Assembly (NCBI GenBank): GCA_019059635.1
Contig: JAGVRJ010000001.1
Coordinates: forward strand, 1,736,001-1,800,000
From: Proales similis
Lineage: Eukaryota; Rotifera; Eurotatoria; Ploima; Proalidae
Direction of reading: 5' to 3'
DNA length: 64,000 nucleotides
Below are positions 10,883 to 23,758 of this stretch, piece after piece. The translations under genes and the position numbers were made by a program. Below the pieces are notes generated by a model that made no database searches, was not told the DNA's origin, and worked only from the letters and a program-made list of their open reading frames with translations. Position 1 is the first letter of the stretch; every line of letters starts with the position of its first letter.

Positions 10883-13800
10883 CATGAGGAGAAAATTGAA
10901 ACTTTTCCTGTTCATTTTCCTATTCACTTCCACAGTTGAAGGTGAGCTCCTCTTTTCTAGCTCTCAGACTCGTATTTAATTAAAAATGAATACGAACAGC
11001 CGTGGCCCTAAGCGATTGTCACTCATCACTTTTCGGTTGCTGTCCGGACGGCATAACTCCGGCCGAGGGACCCAATCAAGACAAATGCCCAACAAAATAC
11101 TCAAGCATGGATTACGACGAACTCTGCGATCTGTCCGAATTTGGCTGTTGTTCAGACAATCTGACACCAGCCAAAGGCCCGTCTAAACAAGGCTGTATAG
11201 ACTATTCGTGCAGAGTAGATCTCTTTTCAATCCTTTCGCCATCTCAAGTCCCTTTTTGCTGAGCTCTTTTCAAATCTACAGGATTCCGAATTTGGCTGCT
11301 GCGATGATTTGGTTACGCCGGCCAAGAGCTTGGGCACCGATGGCTGTCCTATGCACTGCTCTCAAGCAACTTACGGATGTTGCCCAGACGGGCTCACAGC
11401 TGCACGAGGTCCAGGCATGGCTGCCTGCCCAACATTATCCTTGTGCGAGCAGAGTGAATTTGGCTGCTGTGATGATGGCAAAACTCCAGCTCAAAACTCT
11501 CTTAAGCTCAATTGCCCTTCGCCTCTTCCTTCTGTAGGCTTGCTTTCCATCTGATTTGCTTTTACACCATTCAACAATTTTTTGAAGAGACAAAGACTAA
11601 ATTTAGGAAATCTCAACTCGGACTGTGATAAGACGGAATTCGAATGCTGTCCTGACGGTGTGACTCCAGCTAAAGTAGCTCTTTGTCTTTCATGATCTAA
11701 ACGAAGAAAGTAAACAACCGGTTCCTTGGAAAAGGGTCCTCGCTTTGAAGGCTGCGCTGAGCAAGTCAAATTCCTAGGTACAGAGCTTCAAAACGAACCA
11801 AAAGGTAAATTGCAAGCGCCTCCGGAAATTTTCATTAAACAAAAGCAAAATTGAAACTGATGCCAGAAGTGTGCACTCTGCCTGAACCAACGTCAAGCTG
11901 CTACAATTACACGCTACAATGGCGTTACGATTACAAAGAAGGCCGATGCGCTCAATTCTGGTACGGAGGCTGTGATGGGAATTCCAACATGTTTTCGTCT
12001 ATTGAACAATGCGAAGCCAAGTGCGTCCGTCCCAACGGAACAGGTGAGTTGAATAACCCTCAAGTCAGGCATAAGCGAATTAAAAAACGTATCTCTTCAG
12101 AGGTTTGCTCGCTACCTTTGGTCAACCCCGACACTCAATGCCAGGAGAACATAACGCGATTCTACTACGATCGAGAGAAAGGCGTTTGTCTAGAGTTCAA
12201 GTATTCAGGCTGCTTTGGCAATGCCAACAACTTTGACACTTTAGAGCATTGCCAGAGTGCTTGTTTAATTCCGATACTTTTCGGTAGGCTCTTTGATCGT
12301 GTCAAATGAGAAAATAGATAATTCAGCTCTTTCTAGAGCAATGCTCACTTGTGCCCGACCGAGGTCCGTGCCAAGGAAACTTTCAGCGCTGGTACTTTGA
12401 CTCAAGAGAATCTCATTGCAAATCGTTCGACTACGGTGGCTGTATGCGAACGACAAACAACCATCTGACTGAAACCGATTGTGTTCAGACGTGTGTTAAA
12501 CCAAAACAAAGATGTAATCTAAATAATATCAAGACACCAGCCCTCTTGAAGGAAGGCTTATTTTGATTCCTTTTAGCAATGTGTCTGCAGCCGAAAATTG
12601 AAGGCGGCTGTTCAGGCTCCGAGCTTGTCTGGTATTTCAATTTGAAAAACGGCCGGTGCGAAACATTCAATTACAGTGGCTGTAATGGCAACATGAATCG
12701 GTTTGCAAGTAAAAATGCATGCGAATACATTTGCCAAGGTCTCGCCGGTGAGTAAATCAACTCTGTAAACTTTGGCGGTCGATTTCTAATCCCACCCAGA
12801 TCCAGTTAGCCTTCAGAAAAGTGTTGAGCAAGTATGCAATGCACCAAAAGAGTCTGGAAATTGTCTGGACAAGATACAACGCTACTACTTCAACAAGACA
12901 ACGCAAATGTGCCATCAGTTTACCTACTCAGGCAAGTGCTCAATTCTGCGCGCTGTTTGACTTGCGTTCAAGTAAATTAATCGCCTCAGGATGCGATGGA
13001 AACTCGAACAATTTCGAAAGCGAACAAGAGTGCCGCACTACCTGCGGGGCCAAGCCAGTTGGTAATCACTTCGCTCATGATCATACTTGAATGTCTCTTT
13101 GAACAGAAAAACGCCTCTAGATCCGTGCATTCTGCCCAAAGATCATGGAACGTGCGACAACTACAAAATATTCTGGTACTTCAATCAAATAGACAAGGAA
13201 TGCGTTCGCTTTTATTACGGCGGCTGTGATGGCAATCAGAATCGATTTGAATCGCTCGAGAATTGTGAAATGACTTGTAAAATGTCAGATGAAGAGAAAG
13301 AGGTTCTAAAGACCCTGCCAGACATTTGTCACGCTGTTGTCGAGCACGGCAATGATTGTGCGCCTGTCGAGCACAAATGGTATTTCGATTTGTCCACTCG
13401 CACTTGCTTTCCGTTCGAATACTCGGGCTGTGCAGAAAGCGATGCCAACAGATTCGACACATTTGAATCATGTGATCAAACCTGTGCACAAAAGTTTAAC
13501 AGAACTGTGCAAAACATCGCAATCGATATAAATCAAATTGATCCCAATTCAATAGCAGCAAACCATCAGAGCAATGAGGAGGCTCAAGTGCCTCTAAATC
13601 AAGGGCAAACAAACGACCCCTGTTCGCTGCCCATGCAACAAGGCGGCTGTGATCAGAATCAGACCAAATGGTTTTACGACTCTGAAGCCCATCACTGCAG
13701 ACAGTTTTCATTCTCAGGCTGCGATGGAAACGAGAATCAGTTTGAAACTCGGCACCAGTGCGTATCAATATGCGAAGAGCACAAAAAGCGAGGTCCAATT

Positions 13801-16800
13801 CATTCTTTTGCACTTTTCGTCCGATCGCAACAACGGTGTTTATTCAATTTGTAGAAATCTGCAATTCAAATCGAGTTGTTGGGCCATGCACAGAATCCAG
13901 CGCTCGATTCTACTTCGACTCCGATACGAAAACATGCCGCGAGTTCAATTATGGAGGTTTCTAATTTCTTCCTTAAAGCCACCGCTTTCCTGTTCAATTC
14001 GCTTCACCCACTCCCATTAAGGTTGCTTGGGCAATGCAAATAACTTTTTGTCAAAATCAATCTGCGAACTCTTTTGTTGGAGTTTCCTCGAACCCAATGC
14101 ACAGCAGTTGGCAAAAAGCAGTCAAACTGACCAGTCAAGAACAACAGGTGAGATAGTTGCTCTTAATCTAAATCGGACGCCATTTTTGCTCAATTCATTT
14201 GAATAAGAACCAGCCCAAGCATTTACAACAACTGAGCCAAGTGATGCGTGTCAAGCATCAAAAAGAATCGGTTCATGCAACAATCACATCAGCCGATGGT
14301 ACTTTGACTCGGCCACACAATCTTGCCAGAAATTCATCTACTCAGGTTAGAGACCCTGATTTTTAAATCTCGCTCTGTCAAATCAGTTGTTTGGCAAATA
14401 TCCATAAGGCTGTGACGGCAATGGCAACAATTTTGAGACGCGCGAAAAATGCGAGTTCAAATGCAACACAGGAAATTTGATTTCAATTATTGACACCTCC
14501 TTCCTAAACTGTAATTAGCACCAGTCGGCTTTCTAGTTTAATTTCTTGCATTTTTTCAAATGAATCAAGACGCCAGCCCGTGCGAATCACCAATTGAAAT
14601 AAAAGACTCTTGCACAGAGTCGAGCATCAGTTTGAATAACGCGGCACCGCAAGTCTGGTACTTTGACATGCTCTCAAGAAGCTGTCGCCAAATATCGAGC
14701 GTTTGTGTTCATTCGATGAATCCGAATCAGTTTCCAACTGAGAATGCTTGCCAACAAGAATGCATTCCGAATCTGGCCTCTCCTTCAACTCCAGGTAATT
14801 TGTTTTTGGCAAATTAAACAGCGCTCTGCCTCTCTCCTAAAATCTCGAGGCAATTGTTAGACGATTGTCTTCAGTCGATTGACGTTGGCCAAAAGTGTAA
14901 TATGCAAATTTGGCGCTACTATTACGATCCAGTGTCCGGCCAGTGCCACCAATTTTCCTATTCTGGCTGTCAGGGCAATAGAAATAATTTTCCGTCCATG
15001 CGAGCTTGTATGAAACTGTGCTCGTCGATAGGTACTTGCAATTCTGCGCCGCTTCTCGGTCTAACTCAGCATCCCTAACACTAACTCTAACTCGATCTAA
15101 CCCAACTAACCAAAATCAAACGCAACCCTCAGTTTTGTTAATATGCCTTTTTAAAAACAAAAGGAGGTCACAATTGTCCTGACTTGTCGGATTGCACCAA
15201 AGTATGCCCGTACGGACGCCTCGAAAGTCTAACTGGGTGCGAGCTTTGCGAATGCTTCGATCCTTGCGAAGATATAAAATGTCCCATGGATGAGACCTGT
15301 GTCATCAAAGACTCGCTGGGAGTGTGCGAGAAAAGTAATTTTTCTCTTCTAGTTCTTTCTGTGTACTCCTAAATTAGACCATGAGCCGACTTAGCTGTCA
15401 GAGCAGGAGTATGTCCAATGGGCCCATTGGTAAACCAGAGCAGCTGTGAATCCTCATGTGCATTTGATGCTGCTTGTGCGCCTGGCCAAAAATGCTGCCA
15501 AAACACCTGTGGCGGCTCGCATTGTGTGGCAGCATACCTTGAGGCTGGACCAGAAATCGACAGCTTCTATGAGCTTGCCGAGTTTCCTGTCGGCGGCACT
15601 CTATTGCTTCCGTGCGGCTTGAAGCACAAAGACGACAATATCAAGATCGAATGGTCCAAGGAAAATGCATTGATTAGTTTCGGCGAGTGGCATCCTCGAT
15701 TTATCTTGTCACCAAACAACTCGCTCATAATTGAGCGGCTCTCACTCGAAGATCAGGGCCGCTACAGCTGCAAGGCGACCAATTCACTCGGTCTAAGCGC
15801 AGTCAGAGAGAGCAATGTGATCATAACTGGTAAGTTCATTTACAGGCGGTCGAAATTTGGATCAATTTGGAACAGTGTAGCTCGACTCGATTTCTAACGT
15901 GTGACCGTGTGAAGTGTGTGTTGTCTAACAAGCGAAAAGTGAAATTATTGAATCAAACAATATGTATCCAAAAAGACTTGGAAGGTGAAAGCACAAGAGA
16001 TCAATATGAATTAAGCGGAAGCGACGCAATTGTGCGTTGTCCGGCTCAGTCTCAAGAACCTTTTTGGACTTTTAACTTGACCAACTCGATCCTGCCCGAT
16101 AACAAGTATCAAGTTTACGGAAAGAAACTCATTATCAAGTCGCTTGAAGAGATCGACTTTGGTATTTATGAATGCCAAGTTGTGCCTGGTGCAGTTCTAG
16201 GGCGTGTGAAGCTTAAAAAAGCCGGTAAGTGAATGTTGATCAGCTGATCAATCAGACCGATAAAATCAATCAATCGGCTTAGTTCCGGCGCAAGTTCTAT
16301 TCGATTTGGCTCGAGTCGAAGTAGAAACAAACGAAAAGGTTGAGCTCAGTTGTGAGCATGAAGGGATTCCAGCAGCCAACATAAGTTGGTACACGCCTCA
16401 GTTTTTGAAGCTGACCAGATTGTCAGACTTGAACAAATACCAGCTCACGGAATCAGGCAGTTTGATTATAAAGAACGTAACCAAGTACGATCTTGGCGTG
16501 TATAGATGCCTCGCTTCGAATGGCTTTTCTACGAGTTCGATGAGAAAGCGATTCGGCTCAACGATACTCTCATCAAAAGGTATCGGACTCAGCAAACCAC
16601 TCAAGAGCCGCCATAAATTTACAATTCAGTTTTAGCTCAACAAACTGCCGAAACAACAACTTCATTTCTGAAAAGCACGGAAAGTGGCCAAGATGAAAAA
16701 GACAATCACAGAGATTCAGAGTTGACAGGCCAACCCAAACCAATAACTCTCGAGTGCGACTTGAAAGAGTCAAACAATGCGTCATTGATCAAATGGTCTT

Positions 16801-18543
16801 TTAATGGCAGAGAATTGCCCATGTCCGATCCAAATGAATTCAAGCTGTTGCCGAACGGTTATCTGATAATCCAGTACTCCAATTCGAATCATTCAGGCCT
16901 TTACCGCTGCTATTTAGAGGACCATTCAGCTTTTAGAGACTTTGAAATCGGATTGAAGCTAGAAGAGTCAAGAGTCAAGAACATTGAATGGAGTCTTGGA
17001 ACGCCTCTCATTCTAGATTGCCTCTGGTGGCTGGACTCATTTGAATTCAAAAGACTCGCCTGGTTTATAGATTCCAAACCATTGAATCAAGACGACTCTT
17101 ACCATAAAATAATTGCGCCTTCTTCTCTTGAAATAACTCTTTCGAATGGGACCATGGTGAGCCGGAACTACAGCTGTCTAGTTCAAGTTAACTCAAGTTC
17201 GACTATTCGCTCTGAGTTCAGGGTAGAATTCCGAATGATTCAAGGTAATGCATCTCGTCTATTTTGAGTGATGAGCCGAATTTTGAATAATGCTCTCATC
17301 AAGCACCGTATGTTCCCAAAAAGCTAGAGGCGGTCAATTCTAGCGAAGTATGGTTCGCAAAATCTGACAAAATATTTCTCACTTGTCCAGTGAGTTCAGA
17401 GAGTTCATTTGGGCTGAATTGGTTCTTGAATGCCTTCAAGCTGGAGAACGGCTCTTCGTTCCTTTTGACAGCAAATCATTCAATTCTGGAAATAACCAAC
17501 TTCGACGAGTCCCTTCAAGGTCGATACATTTGTGTGGGAGAAAATCAATATGGAACAGCCACGTACCATTTCATACTCAGTCTAGCCGGTAAGCCAAACT
17601 GCATTTGAATTAGAATCAAACCGTCAAACAGCTATTTTTCAGTTCCCGTTATTATAATCGAACCGAAGAGTTCAGTTATTAAAGCCAGAGTCGGTTCAGA
17701 AGTTGAACTCAACTGTGAATTCTACGGAGGAAGACCAACACCGTTAGTCACCTGGTCCAGGGGCGATCTAAAACTCACTCCACACAAAACAGAGAAATAC
17801 TTGGTCCATTCTAATCGACTAATCGTAAAGAATGTCTCGTTTGCCGATGAAGGCGAATATTCGTGTGTGATTGACAACAAATTCCATGCGCCAAAAACAG
17901 TCACTTTTACAATTAAACTCGAAGGTATCAGGAATTAGAAGAGATCGAGTCGAGCTAACATGAATGCCAACCTGCTAACTAGTTTAACTTGAAATACTTA
18001 CTCAAAACCGTCTTTTTTCGATTGTTTTTCTAATTTAACTAGAAGCAAGTTAATTTTCTCATTTTGCCAGAAACTCCCATTTTGGAAATCAAAACCAGGA
18101 ACGATCAATTCTCTGCAAACGATGACGCAGAGCTCAGTTGTGAAGTGAAAAATGGACTGAATATTGATGCAATCTATTGGCTCAAAGACGGCAAAAAGCT
18201 CGAGAGCGGCAGCAAGTACCACATGCAGGGAAATCTTCTGAAAATTAGTGAAATGAAAACAACAGATTCGGGCACATATGAATGTCGAGTAATCTCGGGC
18301 CTGCAAGACGGATCAACTCAACTTGAAGTTTTGGTCAGAGGTAACGGATCTCGCAGGATTTAAATTTTTAATTCGAGGATTAAATTAAAAAAAAAAGAAG
18401 AAAAAACAGACAACTGCAAAGATAGATCGTCGTATAGAAACTGTCAATTAGTGGCAACACGAGGCCTCTGCTTCAAATGGGGTCCGTTCTGCTGTGAGAC
18501 ATGTCGTCGATATTTAGGCGAGCATCCACTCACGCAAGTTTAA
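10883..18543 (+). CDS. papilin-like: Papilin-like extracellular matrix protein (Kunitz, Ig, PLAC)
   Basis: A multi-exon secreted protein. Exon 1 is a signal peptide (MRRKLKLFLFIFLFTSTVEG). Then come six short modules of the FGCCxDGxTPAxGP type (about 11010-11700). Twelve Kunitz-type modules follow (about 11860-15035), most with the six-Cys pattern and the FxYSGCDGNxNxF core; the eleventh (about 14560-14790) is degenerate. Next are an antistasin-like Cys-rich segment (about 15165-15330) and a WAP-like core (about 15415-15530). About seven Ig domains occupy 15540-18340, with the YxC motif in each. The C-terminal exon (about 18410-18543) is a PLAC domain (RSSYRNCQ...GPFCCETCRRYL). Many introns fall between modules. 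Papilins act in basement membranes and can inhibit proteases. The usual N-terminal thrombospondin/ADAMTS-like cassette is not seen. Precise exon edges are approximate. Confidence 0.88.
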
Positions 18544-18650
18544 GAACAACACCCCAATTCATTTTATGTTCTTTATTGTGAAATTGTTCCGAAGCCTCAC
18601 TGAAATCAGGCTAATGGAAATAATAAAAGTTTGCTTGTTCATGTGATCGC

Positions 18651-19495
18651 TCATTTGGGAAAATCGATAGCCAGGCCCTTTTTAATGTAGGTCCCGTTTT
18701 CTAGCGTATCTAGCATGAACTTGGCCACGTTTGCACGCGGCACTTTGACGATTGTGGAATAATCGGGAAAATACCAAGCGTCCTCTTTTACTTTTAGTTC
18801 ACCGTCTAAACTCTCAAGTTGAACTAATTTCTAATTGAAACAGTGTCAGTTAGAGAAAAAATCACCTTTGAGTGGTTCGTCCAAGAGTCGGGGTGGTCGG
18901 ACAATTGTGTAGTCAATATCGCTCGCTTCATCGAACAGCCATTGTTCCATCTCGTTCAAGCTGTCTAATTGACGACCGATAGCGGCGCGAAGCAGTATCT
19001 TGTAGGTCAAAGGATAGTTGGGATCAGCTTCGATTTAAAGCAATTTTATTGGACGGAAACGACGGATGGAGTCTCCAAAGCGTTTACTTACGACGAGTGT
19101 AGAAAGATGAAACACAAATGAGTCTTTTGATTCCACAAGCGCGCATGCTGGTCACAATGAACTTCATGGAATCAAGATAGAAGGTCACTCGAGAAAATTG
19201 TATCGAGGCCACGCCGAGTGCAGATAAGACGCATTCTTGGCCACTGAGCTTTTCACTAAGCTCATTCGAGTCAAGCAGATTGCATAAGACAATCTTGTAT
19301 CGGTAATGTCTAGATACTTAAGGGGTTCCGCGCTATTCAAGAGTGTTTTCTTACTTTAAATCGTTCGTTTGACTTGAACTGCTCCAATTTGGTGGCGTTT
19401 CTAACAAAAGCGGTCACTTCGTGGCCGCGCTTTAGAGCCTGTTCGACCAGTTGAAGACCGGTGTTTCCTGTTGCCCCGAATACTGCGACTTTCAT
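18651..19495 (-). CDS. NAD(P)-binding reductase, BLVRB / NmrA-like
   Basis: The start MKVAVFGATGNTGLQLVEQA is a Rossmann GxxGxxG dinucleotide-binding motif. Later exons read RYKIVLCNLLDSNELSEKL, ECVLSALGVASIQFS, MRACGIKRLICVSSFYTRR, a segment with AAIGRQLDSLNEMEQWLFDE and DYTIVRPPRL, and an end at VAKFMLDTLENG...GLAIDFPK. The layout matches biliverdin reductase B/flavin reductase and other atypical SDR proteins of about 200-230 residues. I infer four exons with three short introns (near 19316-19355, 19025-19093 and 18825-18865). Substrate cannot be read from sequence. It lies downstream of perilipin on the same strand. Confidence 0.8.
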
Positions 19496-20035
19496 TTGGC
19501 TTTTCTAAGTTGATCTCTGGAGTAGGGTTTATTCGAAAACAACAAATAAAGTGAAACGAGACTAGAATAAGAGTCCAAGTTTGTTAATAAATTCGGCTAT
19601 TTCATAATCAGATTATTCAAAGTCATCTAGAACGCCGAATGCGTCGAAGTTGGGCACAAGAAGCGAAATGAATTGTGGCTCATGCAAACAACTATCACAT
19701 AATTGCTGTATCACGTGTTCAGCCCGAATCATCCAGATCTTGCTGTCACTAATTGCTTCATCCAGTACGCACTCCAAGTCCGAGCATTCCTTTTTTGAAT
19801 TAAAAATAACAAGCTCAATAGATCGGTTTATTCAAACGTTTTTGTGTGCATGTGTGTGTGTGTTGAATTCTTTTTCTTCTTTTTGTTTTTTTGGTTTAGT
19901 TTAAGCACGAATTTCAAACCAAAAGAAAACTATAAATTAAGCAGAGTTCGTATTATTTGGTTACTCGGTCGAACAATAAAGTGAAAGTTGACAAACTGAT
20001 AGGACAAAAATGAATGAGCGCTTGGTACTGTGTTA
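19496..20035. other. Intergenic region with one unassigned exon-like reading frame
   Basis: Mostly AT-rich with a short TG tract near 19850-19862. On the minus strand 19611-19793 is open and protein-like (see findings), but no partner exon or start is evident. Confidence 0.4.
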
Positions 20036-21161
20036 TTAGTAGACTTTAGGTTTGGCTCGCTCAACTACTTTTTTCAACGCGGTCACCGTCTGTTCGGATA
20101 GCTGCTTTACTTGGCCGTACTGTTGCATCAAAAACGGTTGTACGCCCTCAATTTTCGCGTAGGTCAACTGACTCATGGCGATCAGGTTTCCAATGATGCG
20201 GCGGATGATTATTTTTGTTCGCTCCTCAAGTGACTACGGTTTTAGATTAAAGGACCGAATGCTTCAATTAATTGCTAGAGCAAGGCACAGTCGGATGTCT
20301 ACTTACATGAACATTGTTGAGCGACCGTCCGTCCTGAACAGTGAACTGTTTGCTGAGAACATCCAAATATTCTTTGTACAAATCGATTTTATCTTTGGTA
20401 ACACTGAACTTGTCGCTAAGCCACTGGCCACCTCGAGTGCGCATTCGACTGCACATCTCCTGGGCGGGCAGCACGTTCAGACGACGAGTGAATGCTTCGT
20501 ACATGTTCTGCATGAGAATGCTAACAATCATGTTTACGTGAAACAGACTGAGCTCTTCGTTACGCATTTGCTTGATTGCCTGGGCGTCGCCTTCGGACAA
20601 ATTGCTGTTGCTCATCTTTTCGACCAGATCGAGTGTCTTGTCCTTCGAATAAGAGAGCAGATCATGGAGCATGGTGCGCTTCATAATCATACTCAAGATC
20701 TGTTTTCTTTGCTCGTTCAAATATTCGTAGGTCTGCTTGGCATTGGGCAATGTTCGCTCGACTCGTTCGATTTGCTCCGATGCCATTTGATCCAAAGAAG
20801 ACAACTGCGGCTCATATTTTTTCATGATTGGCTTTGCCTTTTCCACGCCCATTGTGAGCGAGTTTTCAATCATGCCGCATACTCGATTGGTCAGTGAGTT
20901 GTAGCTTTTCACTCGCGTGTAGCTCACATTCAACCAACAGAGCAAGGTGAGCAGAGTGGGAAAAGTGGTGTTCACACGCTGAAGGAGAACGCTGCCTGAA
21001 GGCTTTGACGGTGTCGAGGGCGAGCCTGGCGATTGAACAATCGGACTCTCAGGCACGTCCTGCTCTTCCTCCTGGGCAGAGGATGACGAGGTGCTCATAC
21101 GGTCGTAGTGAATGTTGCTCGGCTTATCACCGCTTTCAATATATTCATGCCCGTTATCCAT
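20036..21161 (-). CDS. perilipin-like: Perilipin-like lipid droplet protein
   Basis: Exons 21161-20307 and 20233-20036 give 350 residues. After a Ser/Pro-rich acidic N-terminus (about 60 residues) comes a PAT-like segment: VLLQRVNTTFPTLL, then VCGMIENSLTMGVEKAKPIMKKYEPQLSSLDQMA, which matches the perilipin pattern of VCxxAExGxxxAKPxxxxLEPQ. The C-terminal half is predicted helical (VTALKKVVERAKPKVY end). Perilipins coat lipid droplets and control lipase access; this role is inferred from similarity. The call rests on motif resemblance only. A long open frame on the opposite strand is a shadow. Confidence 0.7.
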
Positions 21162-22070
21162 CTCTTAAATATTCAAGTGGCTTTCTCTTTTTTTCAAATC
21201 TATAATACACTCGTGCATTGAATATTTTTTGCTTGAAGGTTAGAAAATCGAAAGCGAGTGGTGATTGCACTGCACTTGAATCAGAGCCAATCGCGTGCTG
21301 TGAGAATAAGATACAAATTAGGCCAATGTTTGATTGTCTTGCAATCCAGTTGAAAGCGGCGCACTCTATCTAGCAAACAACGCACAACGCATACGCGTAG
21401 CACACTTAACATTCATCGCTTACAGTCGGATGGAAGGATAGAGAAAGCTTGAAAAGGCGAGAATAGAGTGAGAGTCTGTGTCGGAGGGGGAGCGAAATAT
21501 TGGCGAGCAAACAGTTATAGCCGAACGATTGGAGCGGTGAAACAAGAATGAACAAGTCATGTGACGCGAAGGCTGGCTGTTCTTTGCTCTTGCATGTTGA
21601 AATTATAGAAGACAGACAATCGGCCAACATCAAAGTTCAAAGTCTATTGGGGATAACGCAGAGGTAACCGTTGCTTCAAATAAAAGTGAACTGGCCACGC
21701 TTCACTATAAGCCCGGCTCTCAATTCTCTCTTGCTCTCTCGCTCTCCAGCTCTCTCGCTTATTTCTCTTCATTCGGGCTTAATTCGACGACTCTCTAGTC
21801 AATTCACATGACAAGTTGGTGAAACAGGTGCTTGATGCACTTTGAACAAATATTTCTTCTCATGGCTCTATTCATTCATTCAAGGCATTAATTAGAATCC
21901 GTAGACTTTATTTTATTGCTCTCTAAATGAGTTGGCGTCGTTTTTAAAATAAATGTCAGCAATGCGAGCTCATAATTAAATTAATAGAGAAAAAAAAAAG
22001 AGGAAGATGAAGTTGATGATAACTCGAGAGTCGCACGAATTGCGAAGGCATTGTGGCGCCAACAAGAGCG
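21162..22070. other. Intergenic region upstream of perilipin
   Basis: No coding exon recognised. Contains CT/GA-rich stretches near 21720-21770 and a polyA run near 21990. Holds the perilipin promoter and the RGP1 3' flank. Confidence 0.4.
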
Positions 22071-23588
22071 TCAAATTGTTATCTGACTGCTCTCGGTTGA
22101 ATTTTGAAGCATCGAATGCAGCAGGTCTGAAGTAGTGAATGGGTCACATGGATGAATCACCACTGGCATATTCCAACCAACTACTTGGACCTTCAAGCTA
22201 CTCGGCGGGCACCAGAACATGCTAAGGGCAGGGTCGCTTGACCTTTCGATCGGCTTGATAGTCTCCTCTGAAATTGCAAAGTCGAAATGCAGACGCCATC
22301 TCAAAGAAACTAAAAAACGCTTTGTAAAGATCTGCTTGATTAGCACATTCAATATAATCTCACCTAAATCTGACACGAACGTCGGGCTTATGTGAAGTGG
22401 AATTTGTATGGTCAAGTCTGTTTGTCTTGTGAACAAACAGTCCTCTTTTATCTCTACGTGAGAGCAGACATTCGAGATCGACTGCGATGTCGACTTTTTA
22501 CGGCATTCCTCAGCAATTATTTCCTCGCTTTGAAGAGTAACCTTGAACTTTGAGATCGAATTGGTTCATTGTTGAGATGTCAACCATTCACAGCAAGAGA
22601 AAATCATTCTACCTCAACGCAAGAAAAATCCGCTTCAGAAAAGTCCAAAAATGCGACTAGCTTGTCTCCCAAACGATATTGTGTCTTGTTTAAAACTATT
22701 TTAACAATGTTCTTATCTTGCGCGTTAACATTGTAAATAGCTTTAAAACTCATTTAATTGAATTGATTTGCTTGAGTCGAGTTGCTGCGGTCGAAGGCTT
22801 ACCCGACGAGGATCCGACAGACAAGTCTTCAATCACTTGAAGAATGTGCTCAAGCTTTTCCATTTCATCATTTTTTTGTTCTCGGAACGGATTTTCTTCA
22901 CTCATTCCTCTTTCTGTTTGATTTTGCAATTGATTCACACCTTTGGCCAAGTACTGGTCCAGAGCTGAAAAACAAGCGAATCGATATATTGGCCGGAAAA
23001 GACATTATTTCATACTGTCAGAACTTACTAGCGATTGAGAAAACTCTAAACGGAAGTTTGAGCAGTTGAGTTTGCTCGCCTAGCTTCTGAACTCCGATCG
23101 TCAGCTTGAACGAGTATTTGGCGAATTGTCCGCGAAAGCTGGGCGGCAGATCTCGCGGCAGTTGCTCTTTATATACATCTGGAAGAGTTAGCTTACGAAA
23201 AGCGCCGAATTTCGTTTCACTTACAAGTCCGAGTCTCTCCCGGTTCAACTGACAGGTTGCAGAAGAGAATTTTCGGCTTTGAAGAATAAATCGGAAATCC
23301 GAGTCGATCCTTGTTCGGCTGAAATGAGGTGCCTGATAGCTCGGCGCCGTCCTTGTTGCTCAAATCGAAATTGTATCGAAGAGGCAGAGAGACTTTCGAC
23401 TCTTCGATGAAGCAATGGCAGTCGATTTGTGCACAGGCCCAGGCAATCGTTTGTCGTTCCGGATTTTTTTTCAACTTGTCTTCCGAGGGTGTCGAATAGC
23501 TGAAGCGCACTTCACACTCAATCGACTCGCCGGCAAAGAAGCACGGTGTGAGGTTGCCTCGAATGAGTCTCGCGCTTGCCTCAATCAT
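22071..23588 (-). CDS. RGP1: RGP1, subunit of the RIC1-RGP1 Rab6 GEF
   Basis: Starts MIEASARLIRGNLTPCFFAGESIEC, the arrestin-like N-terminus of RGP1, with AWACAQIDCHCFIEESKV and PKILFCNLSVEPGETRTY. The next exon carries LPPSFRGQFAKYSFKLTIGVQKL. Then an acidic linker (KNDEMEKLEHILQVIEDLSVGSSS), YNVNAQDKNIVKIVLNKTQYRLGDKLVAFLDFSEADFSCVE, and a C-terminus with VSLRWRLHFDFAISEE, GWNMPVVIHPC and final SSQITI. All appear in the order of the known protein. In other animals RGP1 pairs with RIC1 at the Golgi to activate Rab6. About six exons; boundaries are approximate. The start lies 171 bp downstream of the ACAD9-like stop on the same strand. Confidence 0.88.
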
Positions 23589-23758
23589 GCGTCTAAATTG
23601 AACAAATGAGGTTTAGGAAATTTAATTCAAATTTTAAATATCTAAGGATCGTTAGTCAATTTTTGAGGACCGACAGTACTCGGTGCCGCTTGCAGGTCTG
23701 ACCGTTCAGCAGAGCAGAAATTTCTTTTTTAATTTTAATTTCGGACAAGCGAGAAATG

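Noticed and set aside
15067-15115. TAACACTAACTCTAACT-like stretch suggestive of telomere repeats
   Set aside because: Irregular, short and inside a papilin intron.
20175-20897. Long plus-strand frame opposite perilipin
   Set aside because: Antisense shadow; the minus-strand reading has perilipin motifs and proper splice sites.
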